Position numbers and translations under genes: made by a program. From assembly GCA_018376445.1 (NCBI GenBank), contig JAHABL010000003.1, forward strand, positions 1-64,000: a DNA stretch of 64,000 nucleotides, in the 5' to 3' direction. This DNA comes from Mycobacteriales bacterium. Lineage in GTDB: Bacteria > Actinomycetota > Actinomycetes > Mycobacteriales > Mycobacteriaceae. Shown in pieces: positions 9,335 to 18,302 of this stretch; within the stretch, counting starts at the first letter, position 1; each line of letters starts with the position of its first letter. Below the pieces are notes generated by a model. The model had not been told where the DNA came from, made no database searches, and worked only from the letters and a program-made list of their open reading frames with translations.

Positions 9335-9874
9335 TTAGCGGACGCGGAAGATGACGGTGCGCTGCACGACGAAGTTCACAATCGTTGCCGCAGCCTGGCC
9401 GATGACAAATCCAATCGTCTTCGCCCACAGGTGGCCCAGCGGCAGCGTCGCCTCATACACCACATGGAAAATGCCGACGTTCAAGCCGAAGGTGACGGCG
9501 TAGAGCAGACACACTGCCAACAGTCGCTTCGTCGAGTGGGCGGCCTGGAAGGTCCAGCGGCGGTTAATCATGTAGGCGGTGGTGGTGCCGCAAATGAAGG
9601 AGATAGCCTTCGCCACGGTGGGGTCTAGGCCCAGGTGGGAGAGCAGGAGGAGCAGGCCAAAGTCCACTACGGCAGACAGGCATCCGGTGATGAAAAAGCG
9701 GATGATCTGCGTTTTTAGGCTGGTGGTGCGGGGGGTCTCCCCTTCCAGCGGGACAGCCGTTACGTTGGTTGCGGCCATCATGGCCTCATCGGCATCGGCG
9801 ATAAAGTCCTCGTCGCCCAGGGGTGGGTTATCCTGCTCAAACTGCTGCACGTTCCCTAGAGTAAACCCAATCAT
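9335..9874 (-). CDS. GtrA-family membrane protein
   Basis: A small polytopic membrane protein of 179 aa. After a roughly 55-residue acidic cytosolic tail come four hydrophobic helices with the GtrA family signature: RFFITGCLSAVVDFG, then YMINRRWTF, and the last helix GQAAATIVNFVVQRTVIF. The M. tuberculosis relative Rv3789 lies next to dprE1 and has been linked to arabinan synthesis and prenyl-phosphate sugar handling. Here it is separated from dprE1 by about 16 kb. An internal Met near residue 32 is an alternative start, as the site before the first ATG is weak. Confidence 0.85.
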   Translation of the reverse strand: MIGFTLGNVQQFEQDNPPLGDEDFIADADEAMMAATNVTAVPLEGETPRTTSLKTQIIRFFITGCLSAVVDFGLLLLLSHLGLDPTVAKAISFICGTTTAYMINRRWTFQAAHSTKRLLAVCLLYAVTFGLNVGIFHVVYEATLPLGHLWAKTIGFVIGQAAATIVNFVVQRTVIFRVR

Positions 9875-9964
9875 CTACCCACGCCACTCGGCCGCTGCGC
9901 AAAAGCCCAGTTCTAGGCCTAAAATAGAGAGATCCCTAGCGCCCCTCGGAGAGTGAGGACCACT

Positions 9965-10981
9965 ATGCTCCGCCGTGAACCCGTCACTTACCGCAGTTCC
10001 GACCGCAGTTCTATCTCAGGCCGCAGTTCCATCCCCCACGGCCGCTCCATCACTCATGGCCGTTCTACCACCAACCGTCACACCGCCAGTCGGATCGGCG
10101 GCACTCTCCTCAGCCTAGGGCTCATTACATCACTCTTGGCAGGCTGCACCATCCCCACCGCGGAGGAGCGGGCAGCTGGGACACAGGGCACCGCCGGCAG
10201 TTCCGCCACCCAGCTCCCCAAAGCCGGTGTGCCGAAGGGGCAAGGCCCCGCCACCATTAGCGACCAGCAGGCCAATGCGTTGCAGCAGCAGTGGCAGCGT
10301 TTCATCGCCCAGTACCCGGATGCCAGCCTCAGCATGACGCTGCTTCCAGTGGGCGCCCAGCGCGGCACTGCTCCCCTGGAGCTTGGGTTTGCCCCCAGTG
10401 TGGCAGCGGCGGAAACTTTGCGCGTACCCATTTCTCTTGCGGCAGTTCAGAAGTCGGGTGGTGACGGTGATGTGGGCGGGGACCTGATTACTGCCCTCAA
10501 CGCGAACGATGCGAAGGCGGCGGCCCGTCTGTGGGCGTCGTTGGGCAATGACGCCCAGGCGGCGAAGGCCACCACGGAGGCTTTGCGGCAGGCCGGAGAC
10601 ACGGTAACGAAGGTGCAGAAGGCGGAGCCGCTGCGCAGCGAGTGGCTGCCCGCGAACCAGGTGCGGTTTGCGGCCGGTTTGGCGTGTCTCCCGGCGGCAG
10701 AGTACATCCGCTCCGCAATGGCGGCTGCAAACCCGGACCAGCAGTTCGGTTTTGCGAATTACGACCAGGCTCAATTGAGCAGCGGCTGGGTAACGGCGAA
10801 GGGCGCCACCACTGTGCGACAGATGGTGATCCTGGATGTGGGCGGGCCCGGCTTCGTGACGCTGTCGGTGACGGCGCGCGCGAAGGACGGAAAGAAGGAG
10901 TCTGCGCAAGTGCTGCTCACGCGGATGGCGAAGTGGTTGATGCACCAGCTGCGGAATGTGCCCGCGGGCCGCTGTCCCTAA
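9965..10981 (+). CDS. secreted lipoprotein, possible degenerate beta-lactamase-like fold
   Basis: A 338-aa lipoprotein. A Ser/Arg-rich N-terminal stretch of about 40 residues precedes a hydrophobic segment and the lipobox LLAGC, so the mature protein would be lipid-anchored. Start at the ATG at 9965 is preferred over a GTG at 9953 because GTGAGGA sits at good spacing. The mature part contains SLSMTLLPVG, AETLRVPISLAAVQK and a later WVTAKGATTVRQM. This order loosely resembles serine beta-lactamase/D,D-peptidase folds, but the SxxK motif is not evident, so activity is doubtful. It is divergent from gtrA and convergent with glfT2. Function unknown. Confidence 0.65.
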   Translation: MLRREPVTYRSSDRSSISGRSSIPHGRSITHGRSTTNRHTASRIGGTLLSLGLITSLLAGCTIPTAEERAAGTQGTAGSSATQLPKAGVPKGQGPATISDQQANALQQQWQRFIAQYPDASLSMTLLPVGAQRGTAPLELGFAPSVAAAETLRVPISLAAVQKSGGDGDVGGDLITALNANDAKAAARLWASLGNDAQAAKATTEALRQAGDTVTKVQKAEPLRSEWLPANQVRFAAGLACLPAAEYIRSAMAAANPDQQFGFANYDQAQLSSGWVTAKGATTVRQMVILDVGGPGFVTLSVTARAKDGKKESAQVLLTRMAKWLMHQLRNVPAGRCP

Positions 10982-11071
10982 GCAGTGGCAACACGAGGCC
11001 TGCCCACTCCCGCCTGCCCGCCGGTGCTACGACCCCAGCAGTGGGTGAGCGCACCGCAGGCCTGCCCTACT

Positions 11072-12961
11072 TCACTTTTTGCCGTAGAGGCGTTCCCAGT
11101 TGGCGCGGGAGGTCAACTCCCCAAAGGCATCCTGGTACTGCTTGGCCACGTCATTTGCTTCCCGCTTGAATCGGCGGATCAGCGCATCCAACTCGTGGGT
11201 CTGCTGGCGGTGCAAGTCCCGCTTGAAGGCGCGCCGGCGCACGACTGCCTGGGAGGCGTCGGTCACATACACATCCTGGTACAGGGAGGTGTTCCACCAG
11301 GCGGCGTCCTCGTAGGGGACGATGGTGGGGCCGGGGATGCGCTTGTTGAACATTGCCTTCAGGATGCGCTTCAGCATGACAGCCTTTTCCCAGCGGGCGG
11401 CCGGCGGCGGGGCGGTGCGGCCAACGCGGGCTACCGGGGGTACGTCATCCAGGTTGGTGGGGCGGGTCTCCGGGAATTCGGCGCGATCCTTATTGATGCG
11501 GGCGACGGCATCCTGGCCGCCGTCGTGGAGTCCTTCGGGGCCGCGGAGGAACCCGCGCACGGCTGCCATGTGGGTGTAGGCCAGACCGTACTGCATTCCG
11601 AGGATTTCGCGGCGAATGTCTGCCAGGGTGTTTTTTGCGAGGGCTTTGGGGTCGAATCCGGGTTCCAGGGCGGCGGTAATGAGGCCGTTGCGCATGGAGA
11701 AGAAGTGGCCAAATCCGTCGACGTCTTTCCAGTAGAAGTCGGCGTGCCAGACGGCGGCGCCGGGGAGGGTGACGGTGGGGATGTTGTGGCGGCGGCCGCG
11801 GAGCGAGTATTCGACGTCATCCCACTGGAAGAAGAAGGGCATGGGGAGGCCCATGCGGTGGACGGCTTCGGAGGGGATGAGGCAGGACCACCAGCCGTTG
11901 TATTCGGCGTCGAGGCGGCGTTCCGGTAGTTCCCCGTCCACCATGCTGGTGTTGGTGATGCCGTGCGGGTCGGTGAGGGTGCCGCGGCGGAGGGAGCGGA
12001 GGTCGACGCCTTCGGCGGAGGCGAGGAGGAAGTCCGGGTTGAAGAGGAACATCATTTGCGCGCCGACGATGGTGGGTGTGCGGGTGAGGGCCGCGAAGGA
12101 GCGCATGCGGACGACGGTTTCAGGCTCGACGCGGACGTCGTCATCCATGAGGAGGACGTCGACGGGGGTGTCGTGTTCGGTGGCTTCGAAGATGCCGCGG
12201 GTGAAGCCGCCGGCGCCGCCCAGATTGGGTTGTTGGATGTAGTGGAGGATGCTGCCGAAGGTTTCGGCAGCATCCTGGAATTTGGTCTGTTCGCAGACGT
12301 GTTGGGTGCCTTGGTCGGTGACGTAGAGTTCGTCGATGAGGGTGCGGACGAGGCTGTCGTTGGCGAGGGCGGAGAGGGTGGCGGCGCAGTCGACGGGCCG
12401 GTTGAAGGTGCAGACGGCGATGGCGAAACGGCGGCCAGTGTAGGTGCTGTTGGCGACGGCGTCTTGGGAGTTTTCGTCTCCGGTGGCCCCGGCGGCTACT
12501 TCGGCGTTGCTGCCGGTGGCGGGGGCGAGGGTGAGGGAGTGCCATTCGACGTCGCTGATGCGGGATTTACCTTCGCGGGCGGTGAATTCGAGCCAGAGGG
12601 AGCCGCCGTCGTGGAAGCTGTTAAGGGGGACGGTGAGGGAGAAGGTGTCAGAGCCTTCGTGGATGGCTTCGCCGATGGTGCGTTCGTGGCCGCCGATGTC
12701 GGAGGCGCGGACGAGGATGGTGGTGTGGACGTTGGGGTCGGCGGAGATGGTGCCGGTGACTTCGACGGCGGTGACGCGGGTCCAGCGTTGCCAGTAGGAG
12801 GCGGCGAAGCGGCCGAAGTAGGTGTTGGTGGTGAGTGCTGCCCCGCCGTCGATGGTGACGTGGTGGCGGGCGCGGAGCGCGTTGCCGGAGCAGTTTCGAG
12901 CGTAGAGGTCTTGGTTCACCCAGGCGCGGGGCCCGGTGAAGAGAGTGCGCTGTAGCAGCAT
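11072..12961 (-). CDS. glfT2: galactofuranosyltransferase GlfT2
   Basis: Bifunctional beta-(1-5)/(1-6) galactofuranosyltransferase that polymerises the galactan, 629 aa, close to the mycobacterial length. An N-terminal beta-sandwich domain (to about residue 150) precedes a GT-A catalytic domain. That domain contains CTFNRPVDC, NLGGAGGFTRG, the metal-binding MDDDVRVEPE, the catalytic-loop WDDVEYSLRG and the conserved VWHADFYWK. A helical C-terminal region follows (MQYGLAYTHMAA...). GGGAAGG lies upstream of the ATG at 12961. It works with GlfT1 (4762-5691) on the same lipid-linked precursor, yet the two are unlinked transcriptionally. Confidence 0.93.
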   Translation of the reverse strand: MLLQRTLFTGPRAWVNQDLYARNCSGNALRARHHVTIDGGAALTTNTYFGRFAASYWQRWTRVTAVEVTGTISADPNVHTTILVRASDIGGHERTIGEAIHEGSDTFSLTVPLNSFHDGGSLWLEFTAREGKSRISDVEWHSLTLAPATGSNAEVAAGATGDENSQDAVANSTYTGRRFAIAVCTFNRPVDCAATLSALANDSLVRTLIDELYVTDQGTQHVCEQTKFQDAAETFGSILHYIQQPNLGGAGGFTRGIFEATEHDTPVDVLLMDDDVRVEPETVVRMRSFAALTRTPTIVGAQMMFLFNPDFLLASAEGVDLRSLRRGTLTDPHGITNTSMVDGELPERRLDAEYNGWWSCLIPSEAVHRMGLPMPFFFQWDDVEYSLRGRRHNIPTVTLPGAAVWHADFYWKDVDGFGHFFSMRNGLITAALEPGFDPKALAKNTLADIRREILGMQYGLAYTHMAAVRGFLRGPEGLHDGGQDAVARINKDRAEFPETRPTNLDDVPPVARVGRTAPPPAARWEKAVMLKRILKAMFNKRIPGPTIVPYEDAAWWNTSLYQDVYVTDASQAVVRRRAFKRDLHRQQTHELDALIRRFKREANDVAKQYQDAFGELTSRANWERLYGKK

Positions 12962-13028
12962 GCCTTGGCACCTTCCCGATGCGGCAAAAAGAGGGGGTTA
13001 CCCACTCACATTAGCCTATATATGAGGT

Positions 13029-13058
13029 GTCGCCCCAAGCCAGGCGGCTTGGGGCGAC
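13029..13058. terminator. strong hairpin terminator
   Basis: GTCGCCCCAAGCC (13029-13041) is perfectly complementary to 13046-13058, with a 4-base loop. It lies just past the stop of the flavoprotein gene at 13107 and before glfT2, both on the minus strand. No long T-run follows, as is common in actinobacteria. Confidence 0.7.
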
Positions 13059-13106
13059 AATCTTAAGGTATGTACCTCAGTAATTAGTTGAGATGAGTCA
13101 ACGGAA

Positions 13107-14741
13107 TTACTTCTTGGATGCTTCCTTGGCGGCGGCGGCGGCGTTGCGGCCGGCGCGACGACCGGAGAAGAAGCAGTCAGCAATGGACAGACCAGAGACG
13201 TAGGAGTTGGAGCAGACACCGACGGCGTTGCGGCCAGCGGCGTACAGGCCCGGGATGTCCTCGCCCTTGTCGTTCACGACGTTACCGGTCTTCTCGTTTA
13301 CCTGGAGGCCACCGAGGGTGAGGCCGGGTGCCGGGTACATGAGGCCATTCAGAATGTTGTTCGGAATGTTGGAGATGTCGACGGCGTAGAACGGAGCCTT
13401 AAGAACAGGGCTCGTCAGGTTCGGAGCCTTGTGGTAAGGATCGCCGGTGCCATCGGCAATGCCCTTGTTGTACTCGTCAATGGTCTTGCGCAGGCCTGCG
13501 GGATCCACACCGGTCTTCTTGGCGAGCTCTTCGAGGGTGTTCGCCTTCTTGTGGCCGAGGGTGTAGATGTAGAGGGCCATTGCCCAGTGGAAGATCTGAG
13601 ACTGGGAAGGAACCTGCTTCAGAGCCTTGATCCACTGGTTGTGGTCGAGGATGAGGCGGCAGTTAGCGCCGTACTCACGGACCATAACGTTGGAGTGGGT
13701 TGCACCGTAGAGGTCTTCGTTGGTAACACGGTGGCCGTTGGTACCAACAGAAACGCCCTCGATGAAGGCCTCCGGCGGGGAGATGAAGCGCCAAGAGGTA
13801 GCCTTGTCCATCTGAGCGATGGCGCCACCGGCGCTCTGGCCTAGCATGATGCCCTTGCCGCTATCGCCGCCAGTTCCCAGCGGGGTGATCTTGGCGTAAG
13901 GACCGGTGTACTTCTCCATCCACGGGGTGTTGTAGGCGAAGCCACCAGCGGAGAGAATCACAGCGTCGCAATGGACGGTGTAGTCTTCCTTGCCAGCCTT
14001 CCAGATGGCATCGGTGAGCTTGTCAGCCGGGCGGCCGATCTGATCGGGGAAGAAGTTGCCAAGCTTGGCGGTCAGTTTGGTGACAACCCAGTGCAGCTTC
14101 ATAAGCTTCTCGCTGTTAAGCGCGGAGAACTTCACGCCGACAACCTTGCCGTTTTCGATAACCAGATCGGAAACGCGGGCGACGGGGAGGAAGGTGACGC
14201 CCTTCTTCAGAGCGGAGTCCTTGAGGCTGTTGTACAGTACCTTGCCGGACTTCAGGCCGGAGGCCTTGGCACGGTGGCCGCGGGGGGCCGGGTAGGCGTG
14301 CTCGTTGTAGGGGTAGGCCTTCTCGTTACCGGAGTAGTACAGGTAGTGCTTGTCGGTGGGGTAGGAAGCCTTGTAGGGGCACAGCGAGGAGTCGAAGCCC
14401 ACGCCGTTTTCCTTCAGCCACTCGATCATGCCGGGGGACTGTTCGCAGAAATCGCGGAGGGTGTCGTCGGAGACAACGCCCTGAGCTTCCTGCTTGATGT
14501 AGTTGAACATGTTCTCGACGGTGTCCTCGACGCCAGCACCCTTCTGAACAGAGGTGCCGCCGCCGGCATAGACGATGCCGCCGGAGAGACGGGTTGCGCC
14601 ACCGCCAATGGAGAGGTCGAGAGCGAGGACACGGGCACCATTGTCTGCAGCCTCGATAGCTGCAGCGGCACCAGCGCCACCGAAACCAACGACGACTACG
14701 TCGAAGGAATCGTCGGGGATGAGTTTCTTCTTAGAAGACAA
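13107..14741 (-). CDS. FAD-dependent oxidoreductase, 3-ketosteroid-dehydrogenase/fumarate-reductase type
   Basis: A 544-aa flavoprotein. The dinucleotide motif VVVVGFGGAGAAAAIEAAD is near the N-terminus, followed by the family pattern GGATRLSGGIVYAGGGT. Later regions VILSAGGFAYN and the C-terminal FAD contact GLYAAGRNAVGVCSNSYVSG match the fumarate-reductase/3-ketosteroid-delta1-dehydrogenase superfamily. It starts at an unusual TTG at 14741, decided by a strong AGGAGG seven bases upstream. The gene follows an SDR gene by 76 bases and probably shares its mRNA. The pairing of an SDR and a KstD-like flavoprotein suggests steroid or other cyclic-ketone oxidation; the substrate is inferred, not shown. 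Confidence 0.8.
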   Translation of the reverse strand: MSSKKKLIPDDSFDVVVVGFGGAGAAAAIEAADNGARVLALDLSIGGGATRLSGGIVYAGGGTSVQKGAGVEDTVENMFNYIKQEAQGVVSDDTLRDFCEQSPGMIEWLKENGVGFDSSLCPYKASYPTDKHYLYYSGNEKAYPYNEHAYPAPRGHRAKASGLKSGKVLYNSLKDSALKKGVTFLPVARVSDLVIENGKVVGVKFSALNSEKLMKLHWVVTKLTAKLGNFFPDQIGRPADKLTDAIWKAGKEDYTVHCDAVILSAGGFAYNTPWMEKYTGPYAKITPLGTGGDSGKGIMLGQSAGGAIAQMDKATSWRFISPPEAFIEGVSVGTNGHRVTNEDLYGATHSNVMVREYGANCRLILDHNQWIKALKQVPSQSQIFHWAMALYIYTLGHKKANTLEELAKKTGVDPAGLRKTIDEYNKGIADGTGDPYHKAPNLTSPVLKAPFYAVDISNIPNNILNGLMYPAPGLTLGGLQVNEKTGNVVNDKGEDIPGLYAAGRNAVGVCSNSYVSGLSIADCFFSGRRAGRNAAAAAKEASKK

Positions 14742-14817
14742 CTTATTTCCTCCTAATTAATTTTATGGGGAATTGAAGGCCCTCCGCCTATCAAGCGGAG
14801 AACGATCAGGGGAAAGA

Positions 14818-16254
14818 TCAGAGTTCGAGCTGCGCCAGGAACGGGCTGCGCTCGGCGATGACGTCGTAGTTCCAAACGTTGCGGACTTCCTTCGGGCACC
14901 AGTGGCCGGCCTTGAGGACGGCGAATGGGCTGGCGTCGAATTCGTAGCCCATAGCACCTTCCCAACGAAGAGCCTCGTAGGGATCGCCGCTGTACTTCTT
15001 GGACAGCAGCTTGCCGCCGCGGAACTTGGCAGCTTCCTGCAGTTCCTTGACAGTGAGGTCCTTGATTTCCTTGCTCTCGTCGTAGCCGTGATCGAGGTAG
15101 GTAACTTCCTTCGAGGGGCTCGGCGGAACGAAGGAGTCCCAGTCACCGATCTTCTTCCACTCGTCGTAGCCACCGAAGTAGGCGGACATGCCCTTAGGAT
15201 CCTTGTGCTTGATGAAGCGCAGCATGCCGCGATCTTCATTGAGGATCGGCTTCATCACAAAGTTCTTAATGATGGGGCCGGGGACGTAGCCAGCGAGCTT
15301 GAAGGTTGCCGGGGCGGCGTTGACCATACGGTCAATAGCCTTCTGCGGGTCAGCACCGGAACGGAAGGGAACGAGTTCCTCCAGGTAATCGGAGTCTGCG
15401 TACCACTGACCGTGGAAGTTGCGGTTGGCGTACCAGTTGAAGTCGTACCACTTGCGCATGTCGGCGCCGAAGGCGGCAACCATGCGGGAGTAGATCTCGT
15501 AGTTGGTGAAGCGCCAGGGTTCGCCGGAACCGAGGTTGTATACGCCACGCCAGAACTTGGGGTTGACGTTGTCGTTGGTGACGATCTGGCGGACCAGTCG
15601 AGCAGCGTCCTCAACGAGGATCCATTCGAGCACACCGTTCATGGCGGTGTGGGTCATGATCGGGTCCTGAATGAGCACAACGCCCGGGTGGAAGATGCCG
15701 GAGGAGCGGAGCCAGGCCCACTTCTTCAGACCGGAGTGAATGAGCATCTTCTCGGCGATGATCTTGGACTGTGCGTACTCTTCGAACTTGGAGGGCCACA
15801 GCGGGTCGCCAACGCGGCCCCAGTGGTGCGGAGGGTTACGGTCGCCGGTCTGGGCAACAGAGCCAATGCCTATAACGCCGATCTCATCCGGGTTCGGCTG
15901 AGCCTTGACAGCCTTGATGATGTTACGAACGGCACCAACGTTGACCTTATGGGTAAGGGCGTGGTTAGCGTCAGCAACCGGGGAGACCATGCCACCGAGG
16001 TGGATCACATAGTCAGCACCGTCGACGCAGCGCTTGACGGCCTCGTAGTCAGTGAGGTCACCAATAACGATTTCCAGGTTGTCCTGGGCCTCGAATTCCT
16101 TGCGGAGATCGGGATTCTTGTCGTAGTCGGTGGGGAGAATGAGGGCAACAACGTCTACCTTGTTTGCCACTTCAGCCAGTGACCGGAGAGCGAAGCGCCC
16201 CCAGTTACCGAAGCCACCAGTCAGAAAAACTTTCGTTTTCTTGTTCTGAGCCAT
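14818..16254 (-). CDS. extended SDR, NAD-dependent epimerase/dehydratase or 3-beta-HSD type
   Basis: A 478-aa extended short-chain dehydrogenase. The nucleotide-binding loop VFLTGGFGNWGR is at residues 9-20, followed by DLTDYEAVKRCVDGADYVIHLGG and the catalytic YxxxK in EYAQSKIIAEK. It is longer than most extended SDRs, with a C-terminal extension of about 150 residues, part of it Lys/Glu-rich. AGGAGA precedes the ATG. It is first in a two-gene operon with the KstD-like flavoprotein, so a dehydrogenase-then-desaturase route on a steroid-like molecule is plausible. A nucleotide-sugar role cannot be excluded. Confidence 0.8.
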   Translation of the reverse strand: MAQNKKTKVFLTGGFGNWGRFALRSLAEVANKVDVVALILPTDYDKNPDLRKEFEAQDNLEIVIGDLTDYEAVKRCVDGADYVIHLGGMVSPVADANHALTHKVNVGAVRNIIKAVKAQPNPDEIGVIGIGSVAQTGDRNPPHHWGRVGDPLWPSKFEEYAQSKIIAEKMLIHSGLKKWAWLRSSGIFHPGVVLIQDPIMTHTAMNGVLEWILVEDAARLVRQIVTNDNVNPKFWRGVYNLGSGEPWRFTNYEIYSRMVAAFGADMRKWYDFNWYANRNFHGQWYADSDYLEELVPFRSGADPQKAIDRMVNAAPATFKLAGYVPGPIIKNFVMKPILNEDRGMLRFIKHKDPKGMSAYFGGYDEWKKIGDWDSFVPPSPSKEVTYLDHGYDESKEIKDLTVKELQEAAKFRGGKLLSKKYSGDPYEALRWEGAMGYEFDASPFAVLKAGHWCPKEVRNVWNYDVIAERSPFLAQLEL

Positions 16255-16963
16255 TTAGGACTTCTCCTAGTTGTGGGGTGTAACGGCCATGTCGTTTACT
16301 AGTCTAGGTTTACACCAATTCTTTTGGCTCGGTTTACGCAACTATTGACAAACGTCCCCGGCGAAAACGCTGTGAGCGGCGAAAATATAAAGTGGCCGAG
16401 GCCAGTTTTCGGAATTGTTGTGACCGAAATTCCAATGTGAAAATGCCAAAACTTTCCATTGCTGACATCTCCTGTCATGTCGTTTTTACCTGGCCTCTGC
16501 CCACGTTTAACGACCGTGAGGGGCATTTTTGGGCTTATCCACAGTTTCTTCCGTCATTCTTTACCCTTCCTACCAGCACTATTAAGGGTCACCTAACTAT
16601 AGTTGAGACAGAATTGCGCCATTATAGGAGAATTACGATCGAATTTGGTCAGATTTTCGATTAATTAATGTCACACCACTTAATGGCAACACCCCCTTTG
16701 GCCTCCACGGCTATTTGATTACCTTTTCTAAACACTCTTTAGGCATTAAAAACTCGTTACAGATGATGGTGAAATGTAGTGTAGCTACCCCCTGTGAACA
16801 CTCTGCCCCGCCCGGCATGAGAGGGTATTCTCACCCCCTCCCACAGGACTCATCACCCTCTTAGAGACCTCTTATATATAGGGAAATTGACAGATCCGCT
16901 AAAATTCGCTCCTAGCTGCAACAATCTCTGAGCGGCTACCCATTGTGATTTAGGTAACATAAG
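16255..16963. other. AT-rich intergenic region between divergent genes
   Basis: About 700 bases without a convincing gene, clearly more AT-rich than the flanks. It separates the SDR/flavoprotein operon (leftward) from the surface-protein pair (rightward), so it must hold two promoters. A TTGACA occurs near 16887, but I could not pair it with a convincing -10 box. Short open frames here (for example 16392-16664) lack a ribosome site and recognisable protein features. Confidence 0.5.
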
Positions 16964-18073
16964 ATGAGAACCATGTCAGGTGAGTATTTCCTCAAGAAAC
17001 TGTTTGCGGGCGCTGCCACCATCGCCCTCGGAACAAGCTTCGCGAGCATCGGAGCACCGCAGGCCCACGCCGCCACCGCCACCAAGACGGCACCCCTCTC
17101 CTGCCGCACCAACGGAGCCCCGATGGGATACAACGTCACCCGCGACATGCACACACGCCTCGTCGTCAGCGGCCCCGACAGCGTCAAGGCCGGCGACAAA
17201 GCCACCGTCCGCGTGGAATACCTGCCCGACGCCACCCCTGGCACCGAGTCCATCGCCACCATGGAAACCATGCAGGACATCGTCGTCCGCTTTACCCTCA
17301 ACGACCCCAGCAGTTTCGTCACCGCCCGCGCCGTAAGCGCCGGCAAAAACCTTGCCAAACAACCCCAGATCAGTCTGGTCGGCGGCAACACCCTGGTACT
17401 GTCCGGCGTGGCCGTCAACGTCAACGGCCACGCCACCCACTGGGCCCCACCCGCCCTGGAACTCACCTTCACTGCCCCCAGCGACGGTGACCCCCTGAAA
17501 ACCCTGCATCTGGCTGTCGAAGGTGCTGCCGGCAAATTCAACAACCCCGCCAACGCCATGACCATGCGCGCCCGGACCCGCAGCGAGCTGGGCGAAACCA
17601 CCGTCCAAATGAACTGCCAAGCCCGGTCCGACGCCAGCAGCGTCCTCACCATCCCGGTGACTGACGCCAAAGACAGCAGCTCCACCCCCGTCTCCGACAG
17701 TATTGCGGGCACCTCCCACAAGGGTGACGGCACTGCCACCGGCAAAGACGGCAACAACAGTAGCGACCACGGCGCCACCAGCAAGAACGGCGGCAAGGGA
17801 ACCGCAAACACTCACGCCACCACTGGCAGCAAAGGTGACGGCACCGGCACTGGGAACACGGAGGGCCACGGCGCTGGAAACACAGACGGCACTACCACGA
17901 CACCTGACGGCCTCCAGCGTTTGGACAGCGACGTGTACGCCGAAGACGTCACACCCGTGAGCAACAAAGCCCCCACCTGGCTGACCGCCCTCATTAGTGT
18001 GTTGGCCGTGGGCGCGGTGGGCGCCGTAGCGTACAAGCTCTACCAGAACTACCGCGACCGCGACGACGACTAG
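16964..18073 (+). CDS. secreted surface protein with C-terminal membrane anchor (copy 1)
   Basis: A 369-aa exported protein. The signal peptide ends near AHAATAT. A folded domain of about 200 residues carries two Cys (LSCRTNGAPMGYNVT and VQMNCQAR, likely a disulfide). A Ser/Gly/Thr/Asn linker follows, then one hydrophobic helix (WLTALISVLAVGAVGAVAYKL) and a charged cytosolic tail. That is an envelope-displayed protein tethered by its C-terminus. It is a paralogue of the next gene at 18303, sharing the N-terminal motif, the ATMExMQDIVVRFTL-type segment, FNNPANAMTM and GLQRxDxDxYAE before the anchor. Function unknown. The ATG at 16973 is an alternative start. Confidence 0.75.
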   Translation: MRTMSGEYFLKKLFAGAATIALGTSFASIGAPQAHAATATKTAPLSCRTNGAPMGYNVTRDMHTRLVVSGPDSVKAGDKATVRVEYLPDATPGTESIATMETMQDIVVRFTLNDPSSFVTARAVSAGKNLAKQPQISLVGGNTLVLSGVAVNVNGHATHWAPPALELTFTAPSDGDPLKTLHLAVEGAAGKFNNPANAMTMRARTRSELGETTVQMNCQARSDASSVLTIPVTDAKDSSSTPVSDSIAGTSHKGDGTATGKDGNNSSDHGATSKNGGKGTANTHATTGSKGDGTGTGNTEGHGAGNTDGTTTTPDGLQRLDSDVYAEDVTPVSNKAPTWLTALISVLAVGAVGAVAYKLYQNYRDRDDD

Positions 18074-18077
18074 CAAC

Positions 18078-18165
18078 GCGCGGCTACGGGATTCCGTCTT
18101 GTACGGCACCTACAGCCGCCCCCTCACCGCCGCTGTACAGAGCCGCGCGCGGCTATAGGTTTCCG
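18078..18165. repeat. imperfect direct repeat between the surface-protein genes
   Basis: A 19-base unit beginning GCGCGGCTA and ending TTCCG occurs at 18078-18096 and again at 18147-18165 with three differences; ACGGCAC follows a few bases after each copy. They fill part of the 229-base gap between the two paralogous genes and may be a trace of the duplication. Confidence 0.4.
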
Positions 18166-18302
18166 CTTACCACGGCACGCACCGGGCGTGGTGCGCTCCT
18201 CGTGTGAGATGCGTTACACGAACCCGTCACCTCCCAGAAAACCAGTGATAAAGGGGTAAATTTTCGCATTACAGCCCCTGCTCACCGCCCTACAATGAGG
18301 GC

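Noticed and set aside
11963..12955. 330-aa Gly/Val/Glu-rich open frame on the plus strand
   Set aside because: Shadow of glfT2.
14773..16182. 469-aa open frame on the plus strand
   Set aside because: Antisense to the SDR gene, which has clear motifs and a good ribosome site.
16392..16664. 90-aa open frame in the AT-rich gap
   Set aside because: No ribosome site, no protein features.
18078..18165. possible CRISPR-like repeats
   Set aside because: Only two imperfect copies and no spacer array.
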